64,000 nucleotides of DNA from Pedobacter mucosus (GCF_022200785.1 NZ_CP087585.1:1054001-1118000); one strand, 5' to 3'. Positions 8,450 through 19,019 are shown, counted from the first letter of the stretch. Notes: a model not told the origin generated them from the letters alone. Numbers and translations are program-made.

Positions 8450-11400
8450 TTTCCTTTAAGGTTAAATTCAATTAATTGGTGTAGGGGCAGTTCAAGTACA
8501 AAAATATTATGTGCGCTGTCATTTTGGATAACCGTAATATTCCCCCCGTGCAGTTCTGCCAGAGACCTGGACAGGGACAGCCCGATTCCCGTTCCCTGCT
8601 TCATCTGTGCTTCGGTCGCCCGGAAAAAGGGCTCGAATATTTTTTTGTGCAGTTCGGGTGCAATCGGCTTTCCGTCATTGGCTACCGTGACCAGGAATAC
8701 ATCCGGGTTCTCCTGGGCTATCCGTAGCCTCACTTCGATGAGGGTGCCGCTATATTTGATGGCATTGTCGATCAGATTGCTTATGATCTTGTAAAAAGCC
8801 TCAGTATCGATGTAGGCTTCTATTTTCAGTTCAGGAAGAATAAGCCTGTAAGTGAGTTTTTTTTGGTCTGCGACAGCCTCAAAAACGGCAAAGATATCAT
8901 TCAGGATTTCTGAAATATTGGCCTTTACAAAATTCAGCGAAAAGCCGTTTACCTCAGTTTTGCGAAAATCCAGGAGCTGATTGGTCAGCTTAAAAAGACG
9001 CTCGGTGTTCCGCTCCATAATCCTTAATTTCTTTTCCATATAAGGAGCGCTCGAGGCTTCCTTGATCAGATCCCCCATAGGCCCTTTAATCAGGGTAAGA
9101 GGCGTTCTGATTTCGTGGGCGATATTTGTGAAAAACTCGATTTTGGCCTGGTAGATTTCTTTTTCCTTTTTGTTTTCGAAACGTTCCATCCGCCGTTTGT
9201 TCTTGTTCAACATCCTGAAATGGTATAGCCTGAAAAAATATATTACCGTTAACAAAAGCACTACCGAGTACAGAGCATAGGCGAGTGTGCTCTTGTATAA
9301 GGGAGGCAGGACGGAAATGGACAGGCGCGGGTTGTTTTTTGTCCATGCGGCATTCCCGTTGCCCAGTGCCCTGACCTCGAACAGGTATTCGCCGGCCGAA
9401 AGTTTGGTGAAATAGACCTTGCGGTTGGTCTTCAGATAGTTCCAATCTTCTCCAATGCCTTTCATCCGGTAGGCGTACTGGGTCATTTCGGGGGAGAGAA
9501 AGCTAATGGCGGCAAAATCAAGGCTGAAGGAAGACTGGGAATCGCTCAGTACTATTTTGTCGGTGTTCAGGATTGATTTAGTTAGTACCGATTTTCTCTG
9601 GACGCCGATTTCCTCATTATTGATCTGGAAGCCGGTAATTTTCACCGAGGGCTGTACGGTGATGTTTTTAAGGTCTTTTGGATTAAAACTGATCATCCCC
9701 CTTACGCTTCCAAAATAGATGCGTCCGCCGGTATCCTGGTATGCGGAATTGTAATTGAACTGATCGGTAAGCAGGCCGCTCGAACTGGAATAGACCTTAA
9801 TTTCTTTGTTTTCCGGGTCAAATCTGATCAGCCCCCGGCTGCTGCCCACCCACAGCTTTCTTTCCGCATCTTCCACGATCCTGAAAAGAAAGTTGCTCGG
9901 CAGCCCTTCTTTTACGGTAATGTGCTCAAAATTATTATTTTTCGCACGGAAACGGTTTAGTCCGCCGCCGTCGGTAGTTACCCAGATGTTTTTTGCCCTG
10001 TCCTCAAATACGCCGTTGATAGCATTGTGGGTGAGGCTGGCCGGCTTGGTATCGTCGTGCTCAAACTGGAGGAATCCCTTTCGGCCGAGCCTGAAACGGA
10101 TTAGCCCGTGATTGAAGGATCCCGCCCAGATATTTCCGTAGCTGTCCTCGGTGATGGTGGTATAGGAGATCAGTGGCAGCCCTTCAATGAGGATAAAGTC
10201 GTCTTTTTGACTGTCGTAACGGTACAAACCAACGATTGTGGCCAGCAGGATATCGCCGTTCCTGGTTTTGCAGAAAGTAAGGATGAACCCGTTCTGCAGG
10301 GCATTCCCCTTTCCGGGGGTATAGTGCCGGATAACCTTCCTGGTACTGATGTCCATTACATCCAGGCCATGCTCGAAGGTTCCGATCCATAATCTGTTCC
10401 CGTCGATGAGGAGTCCGTGTATATTCGAATAGGAAATGCTCGAGGGCTTACCATCGGGCAGAAAATTTGTGAACAAGCCGGTTTTGGCATCCAGCATATT
10501 CAGTCCTGCATCCTCCGTACCAATCCATAGATTTCCCTTTCCATCCCTGCAGATCTCCCGGACATCGCTTCCGCTTATGGAATTGACGCCCTTCTGGGGA
10601 AAATATTTTGTAAAAACCGAATACTGGTCCGAACAGTAGTTCAGCCCGCCAAAGTAGGTTCCCGCCCATATGCCATTTTCCCGGTCTTTGAAAAGGGTAT
10701 AGACCGCGTTATCCGACAGCGAATAGACATTACCATATTGCTTATTGAGACGGGAAATTTTTTTTCCGTTATAGACATATATTCCAGATTCTGAGGCAAT
10801 CCAGAACTCCTTGTCCGAGACCCTTATCATATCCCGCACGTAAATCGAGGTTTTATTGCTGTTGAAAGTCAGCAGCGCAGTTGTAATCCCCGTCTTTCGG
10901 TCAAAGGTTTTGATGCCCTGATTTGCCGTCCCAATCAGGATGCGCCCACTGCCCATGTCCAGGGTCTTTGTGGCCCAGCTATTTTCCTTTGGGTTTGACT
11001 CATCCATTACATCATGGGACTTAAAGCGCTTCTGTCCCGGCTCATATTCCTCTATAGTCCCCTGCAGGGTTGTTAGCCAGATGCTGCCATCCCGCATTTT
11101 CGAAACCGAGGTAGCATCAAAGGCCGCTTTGTTGCCAAAGGCCGACAGCTTCTTTGCGGTGATGTCGTATCGGTAGGTCCGCCTGAGGGAAATTATCCAT
11201 AAATTTCCGTTATTATCACTTGCAAGGTCATTTATACGCAGATGCGCTGTACCCTCTATGATTCGGAAGGTCTCGGTCTGCGGGATATAGAGGTAGACCC
11301 CGCTGTTTGTGCCCACCCAGAGGTGATTGGCAGGATCCCTGTGGATTACATATACCAGGTCATTGCCCAAACTGCCCGGCTTGGCGGGATCATGACGGTA

Positions 11401-11640
11401 GGTTTTGAACTGGTAACCATCAAAACGGTTCAAACCGTCTTTTGTCCCGACCCACAAAAAGCCGTCCCTATCCTGGGCCGTGCAGAACACGGAATTGTTT
11501 GATAAACCGTTTTCCACCTGGTAATGTCTGAAATAATAAGGTTGTGCAGCGCAGACACCGCCTATCATTGATAATATGAAGGTAAAGAGGATTCTGTTCA
11601 ATTTGGTCGGATTTCTAATGTTCAAATATATCAATAACAC
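8431..11640 (-). CDS. Sensor histidine kinase of hybrid two-component type (propeller, Y_Y_Y, HisKA, HATPase)
   Basis: This 1,069-residue protein carries a signal peptide ending VCAAQ, about 14 two-component-propeller repeats (motifs like GNLWIGTEDAGLN), a Y_Y_Y domain near residue 720-780, one membrane helix near 790-805, and a kinase core with H842 in NIAHEIRTPL. The ATPase boxes are NLIDNAIKYS and GTGIGLSLS. The start is GTG at 11640 or TTG at 11601; no ATG fits. The periplasmic sensor should bind an oligosaccharide released from the target glycan. It ends in GKWKKRQ just after the ATPase domain, where homologues continue into a receiver and an AraC domain. Those domains are encoded by the overlapping downstream gene. 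Confidence 0.9.
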   Translation of the reverse strand: MLLIYLNIRNPTKLNRILFTFILSMIGGVCAAQPYYFRHYQVENGLSNNSVFCTAQDRDGFLWVGTKDGLNRFDGYQFKTYRHDPAKPGSLGNDLVYVIHRDPANHLWVGTNSGVYLYIPQTETFRIIEGTAHLRINDLASDNNGNLWIISLRRTYRYDITAKKLSAFGNKAAFDATSVSKMRDGSIWLTTLQGTIEEYEPGQKRFKSHDVMDESNPKENSWATKTLDMGSGRILIGTANQGIKTFDRKTGITTALLTFNSNKTSIYVRDMIRVSDKEFWIASESGIYVYNGKKISRLNKQYGNVYSLSDNAVYTLFKDRENGIWAGTYFGGLNYCSDQYSVFTKYFPQKGVNSISGSDVREICRDGKGNLWIGTEDAGLNMLDAKTGLFTNFLPDGKPSSISYSNIHGLLIDGNRLWIGTFEHGLDVMDISTRKVIRHYTPGKGNALQNGFILTFCKTRNGDILLATIVGLYRYDSQKDDFILIEGLPLISYTTITEDSYGNIWAGSFNHGLIRFRLGRKGFLQFEHDDTKPASLTHNAINGVFEDRAKNIWVTTDGGGLNRFRAKNNNFEHITVKEGLPSNFLFRIVEDAERKLWVGSSRGLIRFDPENKEIKVYSSSSGLLTDQFNYNSAYQDTGGRIYFGSVRGMISFNPKDLKNITVQPSVKITGFQINNEEIGVQRKSVLTKSILNTDKIVLSDSQSSFSLDFAAISFLSPEMTQYAYRMKGIGEDWNYLKTNRKVYFTKLSAGEYLFEVRALGNGNAAWTKNNPRLSISVLPPLYKSTLAYALYSVVLLLTVIYFFRLYHFRMLNKNKRRMERFENKKEKEIYQAKIEFFTNIAHEIRTPLTLIKGPMGDLIKEASSAPYMEKKLRIMERNTERLFKLTNQLLDFRKTEVNGFSLNFVKANISEILNDIFAVFEAVADQKKLTYRLILPELKIEAYIDTEAFYKIISNLIDNAIKYSGTLIEVRLRIAQENPDVFLVTVANDGKPIAPELHKKIFEPFFRATEAQMKQGTGIGLSLSRSLAELHGGNITVIQNDSAHNIFVLELPLHQLIEFNLKGKWKKRQ
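8439..8445 (-). other. A7 homopolymer at the kinase/regulator junction
   Basis: Seven A residues on the minus strand lie inside the 19-base overlap of the two genes. Insertion of one A changes the kinase frame into the regulator frame with no intervening stop. The run may be a sequencing indel, a true mutation, or a slippage site that makes both split and fused forms. Confidence 0.6.
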
Positions 11641-11920
11641 TCCATGTTAATCAATAGGCAATCTTGGATTCCAAAATCACCCGCATGATGAATATCTGGA
11701 TGTTCCCTGCAAATTATGCAGTATGCGTTTTAATGGGGATTGTACAAGTCTGGTGAGTAAAAAAAGAACGAAAATGGGTGAATATTGAAATAATTTGAGG
11801 TATGTAAGTGTATTAATTCCAGCATATTTGGAGAATGCGCCGGGCCAATTTAAGACCTGGCAACAGCATGCTAACCAAAACATACTCCGGGATCCCAGCG
11901 TTCCCGCTATTTTCAAGCAA

Positions 11921-12958
11921 ATGAAAACCTCTATGAGAAAGTTTTTAACGACCCTGATTGTCCTGCTGTCTTTCACCGGAGCCTATGCACAGACCTTTAC
12001 CAATCCGCTGCTGCCCTCAGGGGCGGATCCGTATAGTTATTTCAAGGACGGTTACTATTATTACACCCATACCAGCGGCAACCGTATCGAATTGTATAAA
12101 AGTAAAAGCCTGGAAGGCATAAAGGATGCACCGCACAAAACCATCTGGAAAGCGCCGCAGGTCGGGCCTTATTCGAAGGAGATCTGGGCACCGGAAGTAC
12201 TATTTCTGCGGGGAAAATGGTACGCCTATTTCGCTGCCGATGATGGCAGCAATGCAAATCACAGGATGTACGTTCTTGAAAATGCTTCTGCCGACCCCAT
12301 GCAGGGCGAATGGATTTTTAAAGGAAAAGTCGGTGACCACACCGATAAATGGGCTATTGACGGGGATGTCATCGAGATTGGGAACCAGCTCTACATGGCC
12401 TGGTCCGGATGGGATGGAAATGAGAACGGCAGACAGGAAATTTTTATTGCCCGCCTGGAAAATCCCTGGACAGTAGGGTCCCCGAGGGTGAAAATATCTA
12501 CGCCGACATTTGATTGGGAAAAAAACGGAGACTTGAATTCGCCGGGCAATCCACCGCACGTGGATGTTAACGAGGGACCCCAGTTCTTAGTTCATGGTGA
12601 GAAAATTTTCATTATATTTTCCGCAAGCGGCTGCTGGACGGACAATTATGCCCTTGGCATGTTGTCTGCAGACCTTAAAGCGGATTTCATGTCACCAGCC
12701 TCGTGGATAAAATATCCCAAGCCTAAATTTGTTAAATCCCAGGCGAACGGGGTTTATGCACCGGGACACAACTCTTTTTTCAAATCGCCCGATGGCCTGG
12801 AGGACTGGATCCTATATCATGCGAACGACCAGCCCGGTCAGGGCTGCAGTGGATTTCGCTCCCCACGCGCACAAAAATTTACCTGGAACGAAGACGGCAC
12901 ACCGGATTTCGGTGAACCGGTTAAGACCGGCACTGCCTTGAAGGTACCCTCAAATTAA
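11921..12958 (+). CDS. Secreted GH43 exo-alpha-1,5-L-arabinofuranosidase-like enzyme
   Basis: The likely start is ATG 11921 (345 residues) or ATG 11933; both lead into a signal peptide ending AYAQ. Almost the whole mature protein is a GH43 propeller, with D36 in GADPY, D147 in AIDGD and E218 in NEGPQ. The stretch IWAPE...YFAADDG...HRMYVLEN is shared with the lectin-bearing GH43 at 4302 and is typical of enzymes releasing arabinose from alpha-1,5-arabinan. It opens the main operon (GH43, GH-A enzyme, SusC, SusD, oxidoreductase, DUF1080) and is divergent from the sensor kinase across about 280 bases, a sensible place for regulator binding. Confidence 0.87.
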   Translation: MKTSMRKFLTTLIVLLSFTGAYAQTFTNPLLPSGADPYSYFKDGYYYYTHTSGNRIELYKSKSLEGIKDAPHKTIWKAPQVGPYSKEIWAPEVLFLRGKWYAYFAADDGSNANHRMYVLENASADPMQGEWIFKGKVGDHTDKWAIDGDVIEIGNQLYMAWSGWDGNENGRQEIFIARLENPWTVGSPRVKISTPTFDWEKNGDLNSPGNPPHVDVNEGPQFLVHGEKIFIIFSASGCWTDNYALGMLSADLKADFMSPASWIKYPKPKFVKSQANGVYAPGHNSFFKSPDGLEDWILYHANDQPGQGCSGFRSPRAQKFTWNEDGTPDFGEPVKTGTALKVPSN

Positions 12959-12980
12959 TTTATAACCAAGCTCACAACAA

Positions 12981-14054
12981 ATGAACAACAGAATTTTATC
13001 CGCAGTGCTCCTGATACTACTGGTTTCCGGTAGTGTCTCTGCACAGAAAACCAAAAAAGCACCGGGCCAGGTCTGGCCTACAGAGAAAGCAAGGGAATGG
13101 TATAGCAGCCATAAATGGCTTACAGGGGCGAACTATATTCCTTCCAACGCAATCAACCAGCTGGAAATGTGGCAGGGAGACACCTTTAGCCCTGATCTGA
13201 TAGACAAAGAGCTGGGCCTTGCACAGGGTATAGGCTTTAATACCTTGCGGGTATTTTTATATAGTAAGGCTTACCAGCAGGATCCTGAAGGGTTTCTAAA
13301 GCGGGTTGATCAGTTCCTGGCTATTGCCGATAAACATCAGATCAGCCCTATGCTTGTTTTTTTTGATGACTGCTGGAACAAAACCTCAGCGGTCGGGAAA
13401 CAGCCCGAAGTTAAAACCGGTGTCCATAATTCGGGTTGGTTGCAGGATCCGGGCGATCCGGCCTCCAGAGAGGAAGCCGGTTTTGCCGAACTTGAGCGTT
13501 ATGTAAAAGCGGTAATGAACCGTTTTGCAAATGATAAACGCGTGCTGTTGTGGGATTTGTACAATGAACCGGGTAATAGCGGAAAACTCGAGACGACCAT
13601 TCCCTTACTGATGAAAACAATCGAATGGGCCAGGGCGGTAAATCCCAGCCAGCCAATCAGTATCGGGCTCTGGAACTGGGGTTATGAAAAACTCAATGCC
13701 CTTCAGATCGCCAATTCGGATGTAGTAACCTACCATAATTATGAGGCGCCAGACTGGCATCAGCGCACTATCGACCTGCTTAAAACGGGTGGAAGGCCTA
13801 TGATCTGTACAGAATACATGGCAAGGAGTCGAAATAGCCGTTTCTCAAACATTCTCCCCTTACTCAAAAAGGAAAACGTAGGGGCGATAAACTGGGGATT
13901 TGTTTCCGGAAAAACCAATACCAAGTATGCATGGGATACCCCACTGGCTGATGGTAGTGAACCCCTGGAGTGGTTTCATGAAATCTTTAATCCCGATGGT
14001 ACACCTTATCGCAGGGATGAAACTGAATTGATAAAAAAACTCAACGCCAAATAA
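12981..14054 (+). CDS. Secreted clan GH-A (GH5-like) glycoside hydrolase
   Basis: The 357-residue protein has a signal peptide ending VSAQ and a single TIM-barrel domain. The two catalytic glutamates of retaining clan GH-A enzymes are visible: E196 in DLYNEPG (acid/base) and E278 in CTEYMA (nucleophile). GIGFNTLRVF is the usual second-strand motif. It lies 22 bases after the GH43 gene and is surely cotranscribed with it. Such proteins are often annotated as cellulase, xylanase or mannanase; the exact subfamily cannot be told here. Confidence 0.8.
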   Translation: MNNRILSAVLLILLVSGSVSAQKTKKAPGQVWPTEKAREWYSSHKWLTGANYIPSNAINQLEMWQGDTFSPDLIDKELGLAQGIGFNTLRVFLYSKAYQQDPEGFLKRVDQFLAIADKHQISPMLVFFDDCWNKTSAVGKQPEVKTGVHNSGWLQDPGDPASREEAGFAELERYVKAVMNRFANDKRVLLWDLYNEPGNSGKLETTIPLLMKTIEWARAVNPSQPISIGLWNWGYEKLNALQIANSDVVTYHNYEAPDWHQRTIDLLKTGGRPMICTEYMARSRNSRFSNILPLLKKENVGAINWGFVSGKTNTKYAWDTPLADGSEPLEWFHEIFNPDGTPYRRDETELIKKLNAK

Positions 14055-14148
14055 TCCTGCATGACGTGCTCAAAACCTAACCAATTATAAACCAACTAAA
14101 CAGATAATGAAGCAAGCCCCCGGATAGAGCCAAGAATTTTGGGCCTGT

Positions 14149-14173
14149 AGCATAAAAGCTATTGGTTTATGCT
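14149..14173. terminator. Hairpin between the GH-A gene and susC
   Basis: AGCATAAA and TTTATGCT are perfect 8-base arms around a 9-base loop, in the 218-base gap before susC. It may partly terminate transcription or act as an RNA processing point that sets susC levels apart from the hydrolase genes. Confidence 0.4.
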
Positions 14174-14272
14174 GCTTTCATTTCTAACTGCTTAACAGCC
14201 CTCTGCTCAAAAGATCAGTTAAAATGAGCTGCGCTGAATAAAAAATCTAACCAATAATCTGAATCAAATAAT

Positions 14273-17200
14273 ATGAAACATAAAGTTTTACTCCTCAAAG
14301 TTATGAGCATTACGTTCTTGCAGTTTGTTATTCCCGCGAGCTTCATTTCGATGGCGTTGGCAAATAATAACAAGATGTACGAACGCATTAAAAATAATTA
14401 TATAGATGTGATACCCGCTAAAGTGGAATTTACGGTTAGTGGTAAGGTGGTGGAGGAAAAAAGCGGTACGCCGATTTCCGGGGTGACTATAAAGTTAAAA
14501 AACAGCACCTTAACAGTAGTTACCGATGATCAGGGTGCCTACAGGATTACAGTTCCGGATGAAAAGGCTGTTCTGGTTTTTTCCCACCTGGGTTATGAGG
14601 TGCTCGAAAGGCCGGTTGGCTCGTCACGAACGGTGAATATTTCCCTCAAATCCAGTCCGGCAAATCTTGACGATGTCATCGTTGTAGGCTATGGTACACA
14701 GAAAAAAGCCGATGTGACCGGTTCTGTTGCACGTGCGAACCTGGATGATTTCAGAAACTCCCCGACAACAAATATTGCAAACCTTTTGCAGGGTACCGTT
14801 CCGGGTCTGAACGTGGGTCAGGTAAACAGGGCCGGCGCGACGCCTTCCTTTAGCATCAGGGGACAGAATACCCTAGGCGGAAACCAGAACGTGCTTATCG
14901 TACTTGACGGGGTCCAATACAATGGTTCCCTAACCTCTATCAACCCTGACGACATCGCAACTATAGATATCTTGAAAGATGCCAGTGCCACCGCGGTATA
15001 TGGTGCGCAGGCGGCCAACGGGGTACTGCTCATTACCAGCAGAAAAGGGGTTGCCGGAAAAACCAGGATCTCCTTTTCCTCCCAGTATGCCACCCAGAAA
15101 CCGAATGTTGATCTCAGGCCTATGGGCAGGGATGAGTATCTGGACCACGTCCGTTACCTATACTATGAACAGGCTTTTTTAGCTCCAGGGTTTACCCAGC
15201 CCAACCCGGCCTTCAACCTGGCCAATATGGTGGACGTCTCGATGAGAGATGCCCAGGGAAACCTGTTTCCAAACGACTTTAGCTGGTACGACGAGGCAAC
15301 GCGGACCGGTTCGGTACTCGATAACCAGCTCAGCGTCTCGGGCGGTTCGGATAAAATAACATATCTGCTATCAGGCAATCTGACCCGCAATGTGGGATTT
15401 ATCAATAACGACCTTTTTAAAAGAAAGGGCATCCGGGCCAATATCGAATCCAAGGCGACCAGCTGGCTGACCCTCGGTCTGCAGTCTTTCGGCTCATTTG
15501 TTAACGAGGATGGGGTGGAACCAGCTTTTGCCACCATCAACTCCATGTCGCCGCTCATCCTGCCATGGGATGCCAATGGAAACCTAAAGGTCAATCCCTA
15601 TAATTCAAATCTGACCAACCCGCTTTTGAGCTACCAGGCTGATGACATGGACCGCAAGAACTATTTTTTTGCGAACGTTTACGCAAATGTCCAATTACCC
15701 CTTAAAGGGCTTAGCTATAGGGTTAGTTTTGGCAACAACTACCGGGTGGAGCTGAAAAATATTTCCAATCAGTACGATGCCAACCTGACCGGTCAGGCTT
15801 CTAAAGAAAATACGATCTACTATGACTATACTTTTGATAACCTGCTGACCTACAATAAGACTATTGGTAAGCACAATTTCACAGGTACGCTATTGTACGG
15901 AGCCATAGAGCGGGACAATAGCTATACCAGGGCCTACGCGACAGGTTTTTCCCGTTTAACGCTTGGTTATAACAACCTGCAACAGGGAACCAACAGATTT
16001 GCGGTGTCCAACGCCTGGAAGGAAACCCTCAATTACCAGATGTTCCGTTTGAATTATAACTTCGACAGTAAGTACCTGCTTACCGGAACCATTAGAAGAG
16101 ACGGGTTTTCAGGCTTTGCCGAAAATAATAAGTACGGCGTCTTTCCTTCTGTATCCCTTGGCTGGGACATCTCCAAAGAATCCTTTTTTAATGTCGGATG
16201 GGTGGACAACCTTAAACTTAGGGTAGGTTATGGCGTAGCGGGGAACCAGACAACAAGATACTCTTCTCTGGCGAATGTTGATGTCACGGCTGCCTATGTT
16301 TACGGCGACGGGGGCTCCACGCAGTTTGGCCAGCAGGTAAACTCCCTGACCAATCCCAATTTGAGATGGGAGAAAACCAAAGGACTGAATCTGGGGCTGG
16401 AGTTTATGCTCTGGAAGAACAGGTTGTCAGGGGTAATAGAATATTATGATACCAAGACCTCTGATCTTCTCTATCTGGTCAACATTCCCAATACGACCGG
16501 TTTTACCAATATCCTTACTAATGTCGGGGAACTTGCCAATAAGGGTCTCGAACTCTCACTTAATTCCAAAAATATCGTTGCTGGTCATTTCCAATGGACC
16601 TCAACGCTGAATTTCTCCCGTAACAGAAATAAGGTCCTTAAACTTTTGGGGGACAATAACGGCGACGGTATTGAGGACGACCTTCCGCAGTCGGGCCTGT
16701 TTATCGGGCAGACGGCAGGAACGATTTTCGATTATCAGACCAATGGAATATATCAAATCGGGGAACAGATACCAGCGGGCTATTCACCCGGTACCTACCG
16801 CATAGTCGATCAGAACGGCGACGGAGTAATCAATGCCAGCGACCGCACCATTCTGGGTACATCCAACCCCGGATTCAGGATGAGCCTGCTGAACAACTTT
16901 CAGTACAAAAACTTTACCCTTTCGGTTTTTCTGAATTCGATTCAGGGTGACGACCGCTCCTGGCTGTCGTCGAATACCCCGCGGAAGATCAGGGACGATA
17001 ATTCCATAAGGGAAAACTACTTAACCGGTATAGACTTCTGGGCACCGGACAACCCGGGCGGAAAGTATCCCAGGTCGATCGTCTCTGCTACCCTAAACCC
17101 ATCCATCTATCAGAGCAGGAACTTTGTAAGGTTACAGGACGTTTCCCTGTCCTATAAATTTACAGGCAGGTTCATCGAACATTTGAAACTGCAGAACCTG

Positions 17201-17338
17201 AACGTATTTGTGAGCGGAAGAAATCTTGCTACCTGGACCAACTGGGAAGGCTGGGACCCGGAAACCAACCAGGGATGGAGCAATGACGGAAGACCCGTCC
17301 TTAAGAGTTATTCCCTTGGACTTAATGTTACATTTTAA
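14273..17338 (+). CDS. susC-like: SusC/RagA-type TonB-dependent transporter
   Basis: This outer-membrane transporter of 1,021 residues has a long N-terminal signal region, then a carboxypeptidase-regulatory-like domain at about 50-130 (SGKVVEEKSGTPISGVT). A TonB box-like VGYGTQKK follows, then a plug with TAVYGAQAANGVLLITSRKG, and a C-terminal barrel ending in LGLNVTF. There is no STN domain, so it should not signal through an anti-sigma factor. It pairs with the SusD lipoprotein 10 bases downstream to bind and import oligosaccharides cut by the nearby enzymes. Length and motifs are normal. Confidence 0.95.
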   Translation: MKHKVLLLKVMSITFLQFVIPASFISMALANNNKMYERIKNNYIDVIPAKVEFTVSGKVVEEKSGTPISGVTIKLKNSTLTVVTDDQGAYRITVPDEKAVLVFSHLGYEVLERPVGSSRTVNISLKSSPANLDDVIVVGYGTQKKADVTGSVARANLDDFRNSPTTNIANLLQGTVPGLNVGQVNRAGATPSFSIRGQNTLGGNQNVLIVLDGVQYNGSLTSINPDDIATIDILKDASATAVYGAQAANGVLLITSRKGVAGKTRISFSSQYATQKPNVDLRPMGRDEYLDHVRYLYYEQAFLAPGFTQPNPAFNLANMVDVSMRDAQGNLFPNDFSWYDEATRTGSVLDNQLSVSGGSDKITYLLSGNLTRNVGFINNDLFKRKGIRANIESKATSWLTLGLQSFGSFVNEDGVEPAFATINSMSPLILPWDANGNLKVNPYNSNLTNPLLSYQADDMDRKNYFFANVYANVQLPLKGLSYRVSFGNNYRVELKNISNQYDANLTGQASKENTIYYDYTFDNLLTYNKTIGKHNFTGTLLYGAIERDNSYTRAYATGFSRLTLGYNNLQQGTNRFAVSNAWKETLNYQMFRLNYNFDSKYLLTGTIRRDGFSGFAENNKYGVFPSVSLGWDISKESFFNVGWVDNLKLRVGYGVAGNQTTRYSSLANVDVTAAYVYGDGGSTQFGQQVNSLTNPNLRWEKTKGLNLGLEFMLWKNRLSGVIEYYDTKTSDLLYLVNIPNTTGFTNILTNVGELANKGLELSLNSKNIVAGHFQWTSTLNFSRNRNKVLKLLGDNNGDGIEDDLPQSGLFIGQTAGTIFDYQTNGIYQIGEQIPAGYSPGTYRIVDQNGDGVINASDRTILGTSNPGFRMSLLNNFQYKNFTLSVFLNSIQGDDRSWLSSNTPRKIRDDNSIRENYLTGIDFWAPDNPGGKYPRSIVSATLNPSIYQSRNFVRLQDVSLSYKFTGRFIEHLKLQNLNVFVSGRNLATWTNWEGWDPETNQGWSNDGRPVLKSYSLGLNVTF

Positions 17339-17348
17339 AATCAAAGAA

Positions 17349-19019
17349 ATGAGAAAGATTACGATTATAATTATTGGGCTGTTGACAACCATCAGTTTTT
17401 CCTGTAAAAAGAATTTTTTGGATGAAGAACCGCTTGACTTTCTGAGCTCCTCGAACGCCTTTGTCACAACCAAGGATTTCGAAGCTTCCATAAACAATCT
17501 GTACAGCCGCGTGAGAAGCGAATTTTACAGCAGCGGTGAGCAGAGACCCTTTGACTATGTTTTCGGAACGGATATCGTGTACGACGGGCAGCCCGACGTT
17601 ACCCGCCATACCAATATGATCGCAGCTTACTCTCCTTTAAGCACGCAGATTCCTCTTATTCATTGGGTGTCCCTGTTCAAAATTGTAGCGGAATCAAACA
17701 CCATAATCGACCGGATTCCGCTTTCGGATATGCCACCGGCAGACAGGACTTTAATGGAGGCCAGGGCCAGGTTTTTCAGAGGCATGGCTTACCGTACCCT
17801 GGCTTATCTTTATGGGGGCGTTCCGCTGAGTCTGAACGAGGTGACCTCCCCAAAGACAGATTACACCAGGGCAAGCAAAGCTGCCGTCCTGGACCAGGTG
17901 ATTATCGATCTAAAGTTTGCTGCGGCAAATCTGCCTGCAATAACCGCGGTACAGGACGGACAGGTCAATAACCTGGCCGCCTATCACCTGCTCTCGGAAG
18001 TTTATCTCGCCGCCGGACAGTTCCAGAATTCTGTAGATGCCGCGACCCTGGTTATCGGAAATCCGAATGTCGCCCTGATGAAGAACAGGTTTGGCGTAAA
18101 GCAGTCCGATGCAACCAAGAACGTCTACTGGGATCTCTTCCAGCAGGGGAATCAGAACAGGAAAAACGGCACAAACAAAGAAGGTTTATGGGTAATTCAG
18201 TTCGAAACCGATATTCCCGGTGGCGGTACCGTCTCAACTGGTATAGGCGGTTCCTATCAAATGGAGCGGCATTTCGGGCCCCAACTGGGCAGCTTCAGGT
18301 TACCCGGAAGCGGCGTGCAGCCGTTTCTTTACCCGATCAGCGATTATACAGGTGGCCGGGGAATAGGCTGGGCCATTCCAACCAGATACTTTTCAGATGT
18401 AATCTGGACGAGTGATTTCAGCAACGACATGAGAAATTCTCCTTTTAATTTCGTTCGCGAATTCAAGGTAAGCAATCCCGCACATCCTAGATTCGGACAG
18501 ACCATTTCCACCATTACTCCGCCCGCAGGGGTAACGGTTCCCAGAAGGGACTTTTATGCCTACCAGTCAAAGGTGACCACACCGGGAGACCATCCTGAAG
18601 GTATGTTTGAAAACAAATCATCCCTATTGTTAAAAGCAAGCGCCGGCGGGACTTACGCAGATCAATACATGTTCAGACTGGCTGAGACCTACCTGTTGCG
18701 GGCAGAAGCTTACCTGGGATTAAGCCAGCTCGCCAACTCTTCTGTGGATATCAATGCCGTGAGGAGCCGCTCTGGCGCATCGGCCGTGCTGCCTGCAAGC
18801 GTGAACCTTGATTATATTCTCGACGAGCGGATGCGCGAGCTGGGTTCGGAGGAAAAAAGAAGAATTACCCTGATGAGGCTGGGAAAGGTTTTCGACCGCG
18901 TGAAAAAATGCAACCCCTATTACACAGATGTCTTACCGACCTATAACCTATGGCCTATCCCTGCCACTGAACTGGAGCGCAACAACAGCGCAAAACTAGA
19001 TCAGAACCCAGGTTATTAG
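17349..19019 (+). CDS. susD-like: SusD/RagB-type glycan-binding lipoprotein
   Basis: I start at ATG 17349, which gives 556 residues with the lipoprotein signal ISFSCKK followed by NFLDEEP, the usual opening of SusD proteins. An upstream in-frame ATG would lie inside susC and is unlikely. The N-terminal tetratricopeptide-like helices (ARFFRGMAYRTLAYLYGGVPL) and the C-terminal RAEAYLGL...DERMRELGSEEKRRITLMRLGK match the family. It sits on the cell surface as the lid of the SusC barrel and gives the complex its glycan binding. Confidence 0.95.
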   Translation: MRKITIIIIGLLTTISFSCKKNFLDEEPLDFLSSSNAFVTTKDFEASINNLYSRVRSEFYSSGEQRPFDYVFGTDIVYDGQPDVTRHTNMIAAYSPLSTQIPLIHWVSLFKIVAESNTIIDRIPLSDMPPADRTLMEARARFFRGMAYRTLAYLYGGVPLSLNEVTSPKTDYTRASKAAVLDQVIIDLKFAAANLPAITAVQDGQVNNLAAYHLLSEVYLAAGQFQNSVDAATLVIGNPNVALMKNRFGVKQSDATKNVYWDLFQQGNQNRKNGTNKEGLWVIQFETDIPGGGTVSTGIGGSYQMERHFGPQLGSFRLPGSGVQPFLYPISDYTGGRGIGWAIPTRYFSDVIWTSDFSNDMRNSPFNFVREFKVSNPAHPRFGQTISTITPPAGVTVPRRDFYAYQSKVTTPGDHPEGMFENKSSLLLKASAGGTYADQYMFRLAETYLLRAEAYLGLSQLANSSVDINAVRSRSGASAVLPASVNLDYILDERMRELGSEEKRRITLMRLGKVFDRVKKCNPYYTDVLPTYNLWPIPATELERNNSAKLDQNPGY

